64,000 nt of DNA from Oscarella lobularis (Eukaryota; Porifera; Homoscleromorpha; Homosclerophorida; Oscarellidae), in contig NW_027077201.1 in assembly GCF_947507565.1 (NCBI RefSeq), forward strand, positions 115,343-179,342. Reading direction: 5' to 3'. The notes beneath the pieces were generated by a model. It saw only the letters and a list, made by a program, of their open reading frames with translations, was not told the origin of the DNA and did not search any database. Below are positions 22,337 through 33,138 of the stretch, one piece after another (positions within the stretch are counted from its first letter, which is position 1; every line of letters starts with the position of its first letter). The position numbers were made by a program, and so were the translations under genes.

Positions 22337-22559
22337 CTACAGCGGAAACGAAGTCAAAATCCTAAAACAGAGTCAGAATAATAATAAACAGTTGAAGTGG
22401 TCAAACCCTGAAGCGTGGCGAGAGTTTTATCGCCGAGACGATGTTAGAGCACTCCATTGTTTTCTTCAGAATATCTTCCGCGTCGATAAGCAAGTGCTTC
22501 CTATACTTCACCACTTGAAACTTATGCTCCATGACTTGCTTCACCCAAGCAGTTAAACT

Positions 22560-22577
22560 TTTTTTTCAGCGAAAGGG
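22560..22577 (-). repeat. right terminal inverted repeat of the 11.8-kb insertion
   Basis: Reverse complement of 10,766-10,783, followed outward by TTAA at 22,578-22,581. Confidence 0.85.
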
Positions 22578-22810
22578 TTAAACCAACTTATAATGAGCCA
22601 GACGTCATAAAATCTTTTGTCGCGCTGTGCCAGTTTAAAAAACTTATCCGCCTCTTCAGCATAGCAAAAATATTGAAAAAAATTTTCACAATCACTCTTG
22701 AACCGTATGCGCACCCCCAGTAAGTTCCTCAAGAAAAGGCCGACCATATTTCGAAACCCAAGTTGTTTCCAAAATCTGGCGTTGCTGGTCTTTATGCTGC
22801 TTGGTTTCAC
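22578..22810 (-). pseudogene. hAT transposase, displaced 5' portion
   Basis: Minus-strand frame ending 'FYDVWLIISWF' at the TTAA. The WL-x3-(P/S)W-(L/F)-x-YD pattern, completed by 'KYD' from 10,765 downward, is the usual start of the TTF-type zinc finger in this hAT family. Upstream of about 22,690 two frames look coding, and the start codon is not identified. A donor-like site near 22,930 suggests another exon further up. Confidence 0.65.
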
Positions 22811-22949
22811 GCCAGGAAATTCCGATGCCGTTTGCTCGTATAAATTTGATGACTGTTCTCTGGGGTATTTAATTCTTTCACAAACACATCAACTTGTGAG
22901 AAAATAAAGGTCAACTTTCTACGTTTTACCTGTTTTTAAGCAAAGCCAT

Positions 22950-23095
22950 CGCCTGCCGCCTTGGCGAAGACGAGTGAGGAACGTTGAAACTCAGGTTGCC
23001 AGCTTGCACGAGTGCTACAAAAAGCTCAAATATCAATCTAACGACAAAATACCGCCTACCGTGGAAGCGCTTCAATTGCAGATCCCCTAACAAAA
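22950..23095 (+). other. coding-like open segment, unassigned
   Basis: About 45 codons with an amphipathic helical look ('VASLHECYKKLKYQS') end in TAA. No family recognised. It may be antisense to the hAT 5' exon region. Confidence 0.25.
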
Positions 23096-23313
23096 ACTCG
23101 TTAATTGAAAGCAAAAAAGATATTGTTGCTTCTTACGCGTCGCCTTTTCTAGGGTAGATAGAGTGAGCCACTCTGATTGGCTAATAACGTCTTTGATTGT
23201 TAGACTAAGTCCCGGTTGTTAACATTGCTTTTGCCACGCCCTAGCGCGTTTAGAGTGATTTCTTCGCGTTTCATCCGTTCTCTGAAGTTCTGTATTTGTG
23301 CGAAAATTTTAAG

Positions 23314-25130
23314 ATGAGTTTTAAGAGCAACAGGTCACTTCGGAAACGGAATCTGGCCAGTTTTCAACGGATGAGGGCGGTTCTGGCAAACAGACAGTGC
23401 GATGACGCCCACGAACCAGTTACGCCTGCTCAGGTGAGATTAGTTAGACATCAATTAGCATTTCCACACATTAAATTACGTTGTAGACGCCCGTTCCGCC
23501 CCATCCGAGTTCTCCAGCCGCTCCTGCGGACGTCGCGACGATCGGCGGAGATGCCGTTCGAGCTGATGACATGGCTATTGAGCCTGAATTTATCGCAGTT
23601 CAACCGGACGACGCAGACGACAATGGCTGGGAGACAGAGGAAGATAAAGACGAAGAAGATGATGACAAAGTGGAGAATCCGATGCCTTTCAACAATGACA
23701 AGGTGTGGGAAAATTTGGCAGAGTGGGCACGTTCTCTTGTTAGGGACGACATGAAAAAGATCGCCGTTCTTCTCCTCAAATTTTATATGAAGCTTCCCCC
23801 TCGTTCAAGTGTGACATCAGCATCCAAAGCCATCAGCAAATTTATGTTGTTTTTTGGAAAATCTATTCGGAAATGGCGGAATCAATATATTAACAACAGA
23901 GGGGACTTTAACCACTACGGCCGGAGAAAATACCAACGAGAGAGCCTCATGTTTGACGACCGCTTCTGCACACGTGCGCGGAATTGGGCAAGGGAGAACG
24001 CCAATCGGAGAGGACATCCCAATATGACGATCCACGACTTCCGCGACAACGTCAACCACGCTCTTCTGCCCGAATTGCAGCAGGAGAGAGAGGATAGTTT
24101 ATATTTAAAAAGCAAATTTATTTAATTATTATAATCACATTTCTATAGCTTATTTGCGTTGCTCAGGGGAAACAGAGACATGCCGAAAGCTACTTCATCA
24201 TATAGATTTCGAAGTCTTCGACGGACCGGTCATAAATCGACGTACATCGACGGGCATGAAAGAAATGACGTGAGGCTGTATCGTAATAAGTATATAGAGT
24301 ATGTAACTAGCTTAGAGTCTTCACACCTCCTTTCCCCTGCGTCTTCTGATGTTGTGTCTGTTTCTTTTAATACACATAGTGTAGGGAATATTGTAGCAGT
24401 TAAGATTTTAGTTACCATATTTCATGATGAATGTTCCTTTCAGAGTAATGATGATCAAAGTTATATGTGGACGTTAGAGGATTAGTCATGTATTACGCCA
24501 AAAATAGGGGGAACAGGATTACTGGTTTCAGATTTTATTGACCAAGATAACGGTTGTCTTAGACTCTTACAGATGAGGAATTTACGTTACGCAAATCCAC
24601 ACACCCAAATATTAGACAGGCCGCTAGAACAATACTTAGGTATGAGGAAAATAGAGATGGTTTTGGAATAGTGATAAATTTATTTCTCAATTTAAAGAAG
24701 CATCAATAGGCATTAGAAATAGCGAGTGTAAAGTATCCTAGTAATGAGTATGATATTTTATGGGTTTTTGACCAGAGTTCTAATCACACAATAAAAAGTC
24801 AGGACGCACTGAACGCTAATCGCATGAACATTAAGCCAGGAGGAGTACATACGCCAATAATGAGGGGATACAGTGTGGGAGGGTAATTTGTTTTCCATGA
24901 CGTCCGGAAGAGAAAACATAGGACTTCGAGAATGCCCGAAGGGACGTTGAAGATACAAAGGAGGAATGTCGAGGAAGCAAATGGTCAACGAATTATATCA
25001 ACATTGCGTACGTCATTTTGAAGGAAATTTTTCTTCTCACTTGGGCGGCTAAATCTACCCTTATGCGAACGTATGAGTTTACAACATTAGATGCAGCTTT
25101 AGAAGATAAATTGACGATGTCCTCGTCCTC
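23314..25130 (+). pseudogene. DDE superfamily endonuclease-type transposase
   Basis: ATG 23,314; exon 1 ends at 23,433, then a 53-nt GT-AG intron (23,434-23,486). Exon 2 has an acidic tract followed by an HTH-like region ('SIRKWRNQYINNRGDFN', 'KYQRESLMFDD', 'ENANRRGHPNMTIHDF'). After a frame change the catalytic part follows: 'GHERNDVRLYRNKYIEY', 'FHDECSFQSNDDQ' (first Asp), 'GTGLLVSDFIDQDNG', and 'YDILWVFDQSSNH' (second Asp) with 'NANRMNIKPGG'. This matches the DDE transposases of fungi and cnidarians that share FHDES-QANEDQ and VFDHSSxH. Stops at 24,483, 24,670 and 24,885 and loss of the C-terminus show it is dead. Confidence 0.75.
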
Positions 25131-25139
25131 TTGACAACC

Positions 25140-26160
25140 TTCTTCACGCAGTTTCTTCACAAGCTGACGGTTTGTTTCGGAAATCGTCGCGCCAGAGATG
25201 TTTACTTTTCAATCTCTGGCTTCCCACGGTGTGTATCTAGAGGCGTTATTAACTTTATAAGCTTTCCAGCAAGACATGCATGGCTATAGCTTTACAATTG
25301 TCATTATCTAATTATAATAATTTAGACATTTTATTTCTATATATGATTGCTAAAAAAGCGTTACTTAGAAATGAAGCATCAGATTCTTTTGCGACATGTA
25401 CGCACATTGCAATTGTAACGGAACCAGTCCGGAATGACCCTGTTGATTTACCTTCGGGTTCATCTTCTGAAGCAATGGGTTGGTGTAAGCACAGATGTGG
25501 TGTAGGTGTCTAAACAGTTTTCTTTAAAACATATAAATTAAAAGTATATTATGAAACGTGTTAAATAATTACTGTAGTATTGCGAGCCTACTTTTCGTGG
25601 TTCCTCCAGTGACATCGGTTGACAAAAAACGTTGTCCCAATGCAGAAGTTAGGCTCTCTTCAACAAAACTAATGATAATTTTTCTGTCATTTTAGGGATG
25701 TGGTCAACAACCTGTTAAGAACGTATTCGTGCAAGTTGCACGCGTTTTTGTAGAAAGTATACTGCGTTGAGCGTGAAGACGGTTTTGGACTTTCCACCTT
25801 AAAAGAAGCTGACGACAACAGTCATATAATTGCTTGTGTTGGAAAAGACGCTAAGTCTAAGAGCAACGGCGTCACATTCGACAAAGTTTCAATTTAATCC
25901 TCATCATTCGTACCTGAAATTCCAAAGTCATCGCCTAAAAGAAACTGTCTATTGTTGCTTACCGGTATAGAACTTAATGCACTACGAAATAAGAACGTAG
26001 GGATATAGAAAACTAACCGAGAAATTGGGTCAAGAATGTCTGTAAGTACAGTAGAATTAATGTCACTTATCCAAACACTTTGGGACCGAGCCACTTTCGT
26101 AAGTCTGAATAATCCGCATAAGTGGCGTTTTCATTTTAAATGCAAAATCAACTAGTACAT
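25140..26160. other. unrecognised AT-rich stretch
   Basis: Two small ORFs (25,280-25,513 plus; 26,094-25,894 minus) have no recognisable motif. I could not support a gene. Confidence 0.35.
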
Positions 26161-26164
26161 GCCG

Positions 26165-26235
26165 TAGAAAGAGAAAGCTGTGCTAACTTCATTAATCACG
26201 TGACTCTATAGACGCCTTCTTGGGTCCAGCTGAAG
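26165..26235 (+). repeat. dispersed repeat, copy 2
   Basis: 'attaatcacgtgactctata' region matching 18,855-18,920 in the same orientation, here about 300 bp before the Ginger-like gene. Confidence 0.4.
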
Positions 26236-26264
26236 GGTCTGTCTTGCTTTTTTCGGTCCGAAGT

Positions 26265-26435
26265 AAAAAATGAACCTACGTCCATTTTTCTCTGCAAAAT
26301 TTGGACCTAGAGGATCATTTTTTGCAGACAAAAATGGACCTTGCAGGACGAAAATGGACCTGATCCATTTTTTCAGCAAAATTTGGACCTAGGTTCATTT
26401 TTTTAGCAAAATTTGGACCTAGGCCTTTCGTGATA
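26265..26435. repeat. self-complementary TTTGGACC/GGTCCATTTT cluster, copy 2
   Basis: Alternating 'aaaatttggacctagg' and 'ggtccattttt'-type units, both orientations mixed; related to the clusters at 6,940 and 27,897. Confidence 0.6.
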
Positions 26436-26533
26436 GCGTGCGCGTTGACTCATTTATATCAATTCGGCAACGTGATTCGGTCGGTTAGTGTTTCTGCGTC
26501 CTTGCCACGTGCTCATATCGATCGCTATCGACA

Positions 26534-27663
26534 ATGGCTGGAAATAGAGCAGATCTGAACATTAGCTTGTTTGACGCAGCGAGCGAGGAAGAGAAGGCCG
26601 ATCCGGAGATTGATTTGGTGGAAGCTGCGTACGTATAGGTCACATCTAAGCAATACCCAGTTTCGTGTTCGAATTTGAAAAAGATAGCAATTAGGAAGAA
26701 GGCGCAGTCGTTCGCATTGATCGTGGGTGTAATGCACTACAAGAAAAAGCGAAATGGCCGGGTATTCAAGCTGACGTCAGCTAGCGCTTGCCTGCGCTCA
26801 TTTTTGTCAGTTTTAGCAGTATGTCACGCATTTCTCCTAGATTGTCGCTCTGAGATATATAAAGACCAGAAAGGAGCAGCTGCAGTTGGTGAAAGCATGT
26901 CACATGGATCCAACATCTGGGCATGTCGGCGTCCGAAAGACCATGGCAAAAATATCGGACAAAGTCATTTGCAAAGGTTTTCTAATTCTCAACGGAAGTT
27001 GGCTGAACGACTGCGTTATCAATGGCGCTCAAATATTATTGCACAATCTCTTCCCGTGGATGGGGGGCTTCAAGATACAATTAAATCAGCAGCCATCGGG
27101 TTTGATGTTGTGGATCGACCGTTTGTACAGATACTTCATGTCAGCGGGTCATTGGATCACAGTGTCAAACGTTGGCTGTGAAGAGGGCACAATTAACGTC
27201 TTCGACAGCCTTCACTTTACACCATCCCGAGCCGTCAAACATCTTGTCGCCCACGTGGTTAAGTCGAAATCAGCGGCGCTGACGTTCCGCTCATAAATAT
27301 TCAGTGGCAGCGGGGTTCAAGTGACTGCGGTGTCTTCGCCATTGCGCACGCCGCAGCTTTGTGCAGCGGAGACAACCCGGCGCGCCTGACTTTTGATCAG
27401 CAAAGAATGCGGCAGCACCTGGAGAATTTTTCCAGAATCCCACTAATGCAAAGTTTCCCGTGTTAATGGAGAGAGAAAGGCAATGCGAAGTTCTGGAGGA
27501 AGTTCTCCTGCCAATGTATTGTGTGCGTCGACTGCCGGCGAAGGGAATGATGGTAGCTTGCAATGGGAAGTCATGCGCAACTAAGGACGAGTGGTATCAC
27601 ATCGGTTGCATGGGACTTGCCCAAAAGTCCGTGCCAAAAAAGTGGCTATGCTCCGCCTGCCGC
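26534..27663 (+). pseudogene. Ginger-like transposon protein: integrase zinc-binding remnant, Ulp1-type protease, PHD finger
   Basis: ATG 26,534 starts a short acidic exon ending at a donor (gtacgt, 26,629). At 26,886 an integrase H2C2-type entry reads 'ACHMDPTSGHVGVRKTMAKIS', but the DDE core is absent. The frame passes straight into a Ulp1-like cysteine protease: 'SWLNDCVINGAQ', 'AGHWITVSNVG' (His), 'NVFDSLH' (Asp) and, after a frameshift at about 27,296, 'QRGSSDCGVFAIAHA' (Gln and Cys). Another frameshift near 27,463 leads to a PHD finger ('YCVRRLP', 'WYHIGCMG', 'WLCSAC'). Ginger elements are known to append Ulp1/OTU and PHD modules to a gypsy-like integrase. A polyadenylation signal AATAAA lies at about 27,717. 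All catalytic residues of the protease are retained. Confidence 0.7.
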
Positions 27664-27896
27664 TAACTCCAGTATTTGTAGTGTATCTATAGTGTATTTG
27701 TAGAATATGTAAACCAAATAAAGCGGTGAAAGTGAACTTGGAAGCGTGGGTTAGCAGAGTCTCCGATCGCAAAGTTACTGGACGAAAATAACGCGTTCAG
27801 CGTATCACTACTCAATCGGTGAGTTTCAAAGGCGGCTCTAACCATTAGAGAAGACGATGGAGGCAAGACGTGCATGAAAGACTCCATGTTGACTTG

Positions 27897-28034
27897 AGAA
27901 ATGGACGCCGTCTACTTTGTCCGGCCTGGTCCATTTCTTTCTGCATACAACGATCCTGCCGGTCCATATTTCTCTAGACTGAAATGGACCGGGGGTCCAT
28001 TTTGAGCACGGTCCATTTTTGTCGTGACAGGTCC
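27897..28034. repeat. self-complementary GGTCCATTT cluster, copy 3
   Basis: Starts near 'gaaatggacgcc' and ends 'ggtccatttttgtcgtgaca'; contains 'gaaatggaccgggggtccat', an inverted pair. Shares its end motif with the 6,940 copy. Confidence 0.6.
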
Positions 28035-28059
28035 CCGTTAGACAAGACTGCATGAGAAA

Positions 28060-29260
28060 AGCCTCGAACTCCTAATTTGTTTGCACCAGAGGGCTGCAGA
28101 AGGGTTTTAGCTAGCTACAGTTTTAGCGAAACGCAGATCAGAGGCAAGCAAATGAATCGCGACACTTTGAAAGTGCTGTTCGCGTAGACTCTAAGCCCGA
28201 AAAAGGCTCTCTTTCTCAGACTGAAAGTTTTAAAGCGTTGCATTAGTGCAAGAAAAGAGCGTTCTTACAGTCTCACAGGTCCAATATACTAAAAGGGCGT
28301 GACCGAAAAAATACCCTAAACTTTGCTCTCTACGCCTCGATTACATGCACCACCTTTTCCTAATACCCATAGTTTGATTTCTTAGTTCTCTTTAGTAGTT
28401 ACTGATATGGACCCCATATGTCGTGCTCTTCGCGGGGTATGAATCTGGACAGAACATAGCGTCTATAAAACTACGTGATGGCCTAGCGTGCGCAGAGTTG
28501 GCACAGCTCTCTCTCTCTACGGCTCTGATACATTCGACATACGTGTAGACTAATCATGCATCTTGATTAAACGTTGCAAATCGAGAGTGCGCAAAAGACA
28601 AGGTTGGAAGAGCATTTGGCACTTCAGCCGAACGCGTACAAACACTTTCAAACACGTTCTTGTGCATCAAACGGGTTCTTACCATTCAACTACACTTGTA
28701 CAGTTTCAACTCAACCCCCGTTCGGTTGACAGACGTGTTGGGATGACTGAAGTTCGGATAAGTGACATTCTACTGTATCATCAGTAATGGAAGACCCCAA
28801 GTTTTTCAGTGCAATGTGCAAAAAGGCATTCTCTAGCGTTTAAGAATGGCTTAAACAAACTGTCAAATCAATGTATGAATAATAAGATATAAGAGACCAC
28901 TTTAGTCGATTTGTTATTACACTTTCACGCTTTGGCTAGATTGTTTTCATAGCTGCTCAGAATGCTGTATGAGTTGAGTTAAAGGGAATTTGATCCCAAG
29001 TGCTTGAAAAGTAGGTTCCTCTTCTTGCATCGCAGTTTGGCCAGTTAATAAAGTAGCTACCATCTACAAAAGGGCCTATTACTTGATTGTACGCAAATAC
29101 AGTAACAGTAATTAATTGCTTTAATTAAAAAGTTCTTGTTCAGCAAAGACTTAAAGGGGAGCAGAAGTGGTTTTAGCCGAAGATTACATTTTTGTGTAGT
29201 TGACTTCTTTGCAACATTTTATCCTATGTTAGTGTAAGCTGTTTTTTGCAAAAACGAAAA
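28060..29260. other. no recognised gene
   Basis: A 74-codon plus ORF at 28,563 has no motif, and a (CT) run sits at 28,510. I see nothing supportable here. Confidence 0.4.
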
Positions 29261-29389
29261 TGTGGACTTTGCACAGCAGTTTTTCACCAAGCTGGGCGTG
29301 CCTACTTGTGACGTCACAGAGGAAAGGTCTTCCAGACGCTGCGCCTCTCTGAGCCATCGTTCCTACCGCAAAGGGCGCTTTTCTCTGCT

Positions 29390-31190
29390 ATGGGACGTCG
29401 ATGCGTGGCCTACGGGTGCAGCAACACCACCGCTGACTGAGTCTCGCTTTTTCACTTTCCGAAAGACCCTCTAAAGCGGCGGATTTGGACGGAAAGAGCG
29501 TCTCAAACGCGTGACCGCTGGGCGGGTCCCTCCGAGCACAACTTACTTTGTAGCTCTTATTCGCTCCAGACTGCTTCGAGATCTCTGCTGCAGTTTACCT
29601 GGATTTTGGAATTGGCAAGAAGACGTTACTAAAGCCCAATGCTGTTCCTACGATTTTTCACCGTCAACGATAAATGTTAGAAGCGCCTTCAGAAAGCGAC
29701 AGAAGGCTCGGGTAAGTCTTTGAAAAACGTCGAGTACGTGTAGACTAAGCTAACGTCGATATTTGAAGAAGATTGTTGAAGAGTCCCTAATGTTTGCCAG
29801 TGCATAAAACTTGAGTGAAAGCAGCAGTGAATCAGACGATCCCATCGTTAATACTAAGGTCACGACTGCAAAAATAGGCATTAAATGCGATTTTTTACGG
29901 TCCCAAAAGAGAACGAAGAAGACCTCGTTTGTGTTACAAATAATAGTGACATGGGTGAAATCACGTTGTCAACAGAGGACATAAACGAGATTGATGAGCT
30001 GCCGACTTCCTCATTTACTCCAGAAGACACTACTGATCGGTAAATTAATATCTGATCTCTGCAAGCCTTAATTTAAATACCTTATAGGTCTGATTCAGAA
30101 AAAAGTAATAGCGGGCACAGTGCTGTACATGGAAGAAAGTTTATTGTTTACAAAAGCGCATTGATGGCGTTGTTTCAGCTGTGCCTTTCTGTAAAAGCTC
30201 CAAAGTGGAAGTAAAGGTCGTGGTTGGAACGTTTCTGAAAGTCGAACAACGCTGCAAGGACTGTCTGTGTTGTCGAACATGGAAAAGTCAACCATTTATT
30301 GGGAACACACAAGCTGGCAACCTCTTGCTGTCCTTGGCCATTCCATTTTCTGGCTCTCTGCCCTCTAAAGCCATTCGACTTCTGCAAATTCTCGGATGCT
30401 GCACCATAACAACAACAAGAACGTTCGTTTCACATTCTCTATCAGACAGTGGCATCCGTATGGAAACGAAGGCAAAATTCAATACTGGAGGAGGTGAAGC
30501 AAGATTCACCATGTGGGCTAATTTTGGCTGGATAAGGGCGCGCTGACAGTCCTGGTCATTGCGCAAAATTTGGTTCGTACTCTTTGATTGACGTTGAAAG
30601 AGGAGTTGTAGTTGCGATGAAATTAGTGCAGGTAAGTTTACAGGTGGCCGCACTCTTTGAACAGTCACGCCTTTATGCATGTAGAGTAACGAGGTTGGAG
30701 GCAGTACAAAAATGGAGAAAGAGTGCCTCATCCGAGCAAAACATTTTCTCAAAAGCAGCGGTGTAACTACAAGCGCCTTAATCACCGACAGACATCGGCA
30801 ATTAGGAAAATGGATAAGGGAAAATTTGAACAAGACAGATCATTTTTTTGATGTGTGGCATATGGCCAAAAGTAAAGAAGCCAAACAGTGATATCACCTT
30901 CTGATTACTTTGTTTAGGTCTAAGAAAAAAATTAGAAGCTCTCCAAAAAGAAAAAGATTGTGAGTTAGTTGGAGAACTGGTGAAAAGTGTTATCAACCAC
31001 CTCTATTGGAGTGCAGCCTCGTCGAAGCCTGGCGAAGGAGATCTTATAAAGACAAAATGGCTTTCAGTTACTAAACAAATTCACAACGTACACGAAGGCT
31101 TTGGCGAAGTTTTTCCAGCCTGTCTGCATCCTCCTTTAGGGCGATCAGCATCAAGAAAAAAGTGGTTTCAATGTTGTATGTGTGTCTTCT
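29390..31190 (+). pseudogene. THAP-domain transposase-like gene of the zinc-ribbon/ITDRH family
   Basis: ATG 29,390 encodes a THAP finger: 'CVAYGC', a TGA at 29,438-29,440, 'SLFHFPKDP', 'RRIWTERA' and 'LCSS' followed by Tyr where His is expected. After acidic exons (29,880-30,060) comes 'KFIVYKSALMALF', then a zinc-ribbon-like 'CPFC ... RCKDCLCCRTWKSQP' and 'AGNLLLS'. Then follow 'GSYSLIDVERGVV' and 'MEKECLIRAKHFL', 'ALITDRHRQLGKW' (catalytic Asp candidate), 'FFDVWHMAK', an intron (about 30,871-30,917), and 'LRKKLEALQKEKDCEL ... VINHLYWSAAS'. This order is that of a widespread uncharacterised metazoan THAP-associated family. Frame changes and truncation at about 31,190 make it a pseudogene. 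Confidence 0.7.
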
Positions 31191-32800
31191 GAAAACTCCC
31201 ACATGGCAAACGATCACCTGTTTCAGAACCGTTGCGTGAAACGTTTCATGCAGCAGTCGGGACTTTAGCGTTTCAAGAAGTTGCATTCCCCGGCTTTCTC
31301 TCCCTTGAAACTCTGTCCATCCTAGTTACCCAGGTTACAGCTCACGTGAACCAGTTGCGGTTATTACATTAGAGAGAGACATCCATTCACAACTCACAAA
31401 CGGTAATCTTATTACACAGGTCGAATGACTCCTGTATTCTCTGCGCGCATAACGGAACTTTTGAACCATTTCAACCTTCGGATCACGGTGAAATTCGTCT
31501 CGTTACGCACTCAATGAGATCAATCTTGTGTTCGCAGCGTTCGCAGTGCGTATTTGATCGGCGCGTTGACTGCAAACGGGATGGCCGGCGAACCGGAACA
31601 AAGAACCTCAGGCTGGCGGTCCCCGCTAACGGCCCCAAGCTACTACGGCGGCTTCTACGCGGAGGTTAGAGGTTGATAACCTTTTTTTAGGGTTGTACGA
31701 TCGCGCAGGAAGAGATGGTTGCGGGCTCAAAGGCGTTCGAAGGTGAGTCGAGACACTGGCAGCTAAACTGCACTGCACTCAGCTTCTACTAAATTTTAGT
31801 ACTTCTAATATTCTTTTCCTGCTTACCAATACGTTCTCTCCATGTTAGTCTAATATTCGTTCTTTCTCTTGCAGGGTAAATACTTGTAATTGCTTTAATT
31901 TTTGCGTAGCTTTGTACGAACTTTTTTTAGAATTTTTTGAACGCTAAGAATTTTGCTCTCAATTTGCATGCTAATTTCTATCTTGATAGCCGTGGCACTA
32001 ATTTTTTTCTCTTTTGCAGGCGTAAGTAGTATAGTACTTAATTTTTAACTGTAGCTGACTTTTAGTCTTTTTATAAGTTTTTTGCATGATTTTACGTTTT
32101 TGGAATTTTTTATGCCTTTTTGAGTCTTTTTAACGTAGAAAAATTTTTTATTTTGCATGGTTTTTAATTTTGAAAGATTTTTATAAAATTTTTATAGTAT
32201 TATAAAACCTTTTAGTTTGCCTAATGTGTATATACTTAGATGCTTGTTTTAATAAATAAGGATTAAGGAACCGTGTATTTTAGAAGCCAATACATCAATA
32301 GTTGTTATAGGGCATGTGACTTACGTTATTAGATTACTTACTCTCGACCTAAGTTAATTACAGCGTAATGAAGTTACGCACTCTGCAACGTTTCGCGAAA
32401 CGTTGGTGAAACGACTTTGCAATGGCGTAAGCAACGCCATAAGCAACGCTCTAGGTGAAACGTTGCTCAAAACGTTTCATACCGGGGTGATTTTTAGCCA
32501 TGCAATTTCCCTAAACTTACCTTAATTAGATACAAAAGCAAGCGCAAAAGTGCCGAAAATTTTGACTCAGACAATGTGTTGCTAATGACGTGGCGAAGAT
32601 GTCTCCCGAGCACCAGACTTCTTCACTGGAGGCCTATCACAGCGTCATAATACGTTATGCACCAAAATCAATAGCCTTTTCATACAAAGGAATTGAGTCG
32701 AGGTAGGCAAGGGAGATAGTAAAACGGGGTGTAATTACCACATTTTACAGATTATAGATAAGCGCTCTGCACTTTAATGAGAATAGTGGACGTAACCAAG
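31190..32800. other. non-coding stretch with AT-rich and hairpin sequence
   Basis: 31,400-31,700 is GC-balanced without ORFs; 31,800-32,330 is T-rich with repeated 'tttttta' motifs; 32,386-32,480 is a hairpin cluster (separate entry). No gene seen. Confidence 0.4.
32386..32485. repeat. cluster of nested hairpins built on AACGTTTC
   Basis: A perfect 20-bp palindrome CAACGTTTCGCGAAACGTTG (32,386-32,405), a stem ATGGCG/CGCCAT with a 7-nt loop (32,422-32,440), and an outer 'gaaacgttgc ... aacgtttca' pair. Similar 'gaaacgtttca' occurs at 31,241 and 'gaaacgttg' at 33,316. Confidence 0.7.
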
Positions 32801-32820
32801 CAGTAACCAGAGACGTTGAG

Positions 32821-33138
32821 TTAAGCTTCAACGTAAATTTCCCTAAGTACAAAAAGGCAATTATATTGACAGAAAGGTGCTTGTAATTGCGCGTATAGTA
32901 AGTTCCATAAAGATAGGCTCCACTTAGTTATAGAGTCATTCAGGTGTTTTCGGACTGCCTGAATATCGGACAAGCGTACTGAGCCTTCGGTGAAACGAAC
33001 TCCAACCCTTTCGTCCTGTGTTGCACCCTTGCTTGTGTAGAAACATCCACACAAAATCGCAGAGTCATTCGTTGCGCGCACGCTACAGGAGACGTCAGTT
33101 TGTATTCCCGGACACTGACATACGTAGTCGGACAGCAT
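32821..33138 (-). CDS. hypothetical 105-aa Cys-containing ORF
   Basis: One clean frame with 'YVCQCPGIQTDVSC', 'AILCGCFYTSKG' and a charged middle. The paired cysteines suggest a structured segment, but I recognise no domain and there is no signal peptide. It may be an exon of an unidentified element. Confidence 0.25.
   Translation of the reverse strand: MLSDYVCQCPGIQTDVSCSVRATNDSAILCGCFYTSKGATQDERVGVRFTEGSVRLSDIQAVRKHLNDSITKWSLSLWNLLYAQLQAPFCQYNCLFVLREIYVEA

Larger units (their letters stand above)
10766..22577. mobile_element. 11.8-kb composite insertion with piggyBac-type ends at TTAA
   Basis: Both ends carry the same inverted terminal sequence, CCCTTTCGCTGAAAAAAA, immediately inside a TTAA: left at 10,762-10,765 and right at 22,578-22,581. 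TTAA duplication with termini starting CCC is the piggyBac hallmark. Removing 10,766-22,577 plus one TTAA joins the two halves of the hAT gene in frame: 'ISWF' from the right side and 'KYDQST' from the left, giving the expected WF-KYD ... C-x2-C entry to the zinc finger. The interior (described separately) is far larger than a normal piggyBac (2-3 kb) and contains other elements and a captured dynein fragment. No piggyBac transposase core was recognised. Confidence 0.8.

Noticed and set aside
22400-22555. Third dynein exon (minus strand, 'VVKYRKHLL' region)
   Set aside because: Too weak a match and it overlaps the subterminal part of the piggyBac-type end.
31430-31680. Possible structured small RNA gene
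   Set aside because: I could not match it to any tRNA, snRNA or rRNA by eye.
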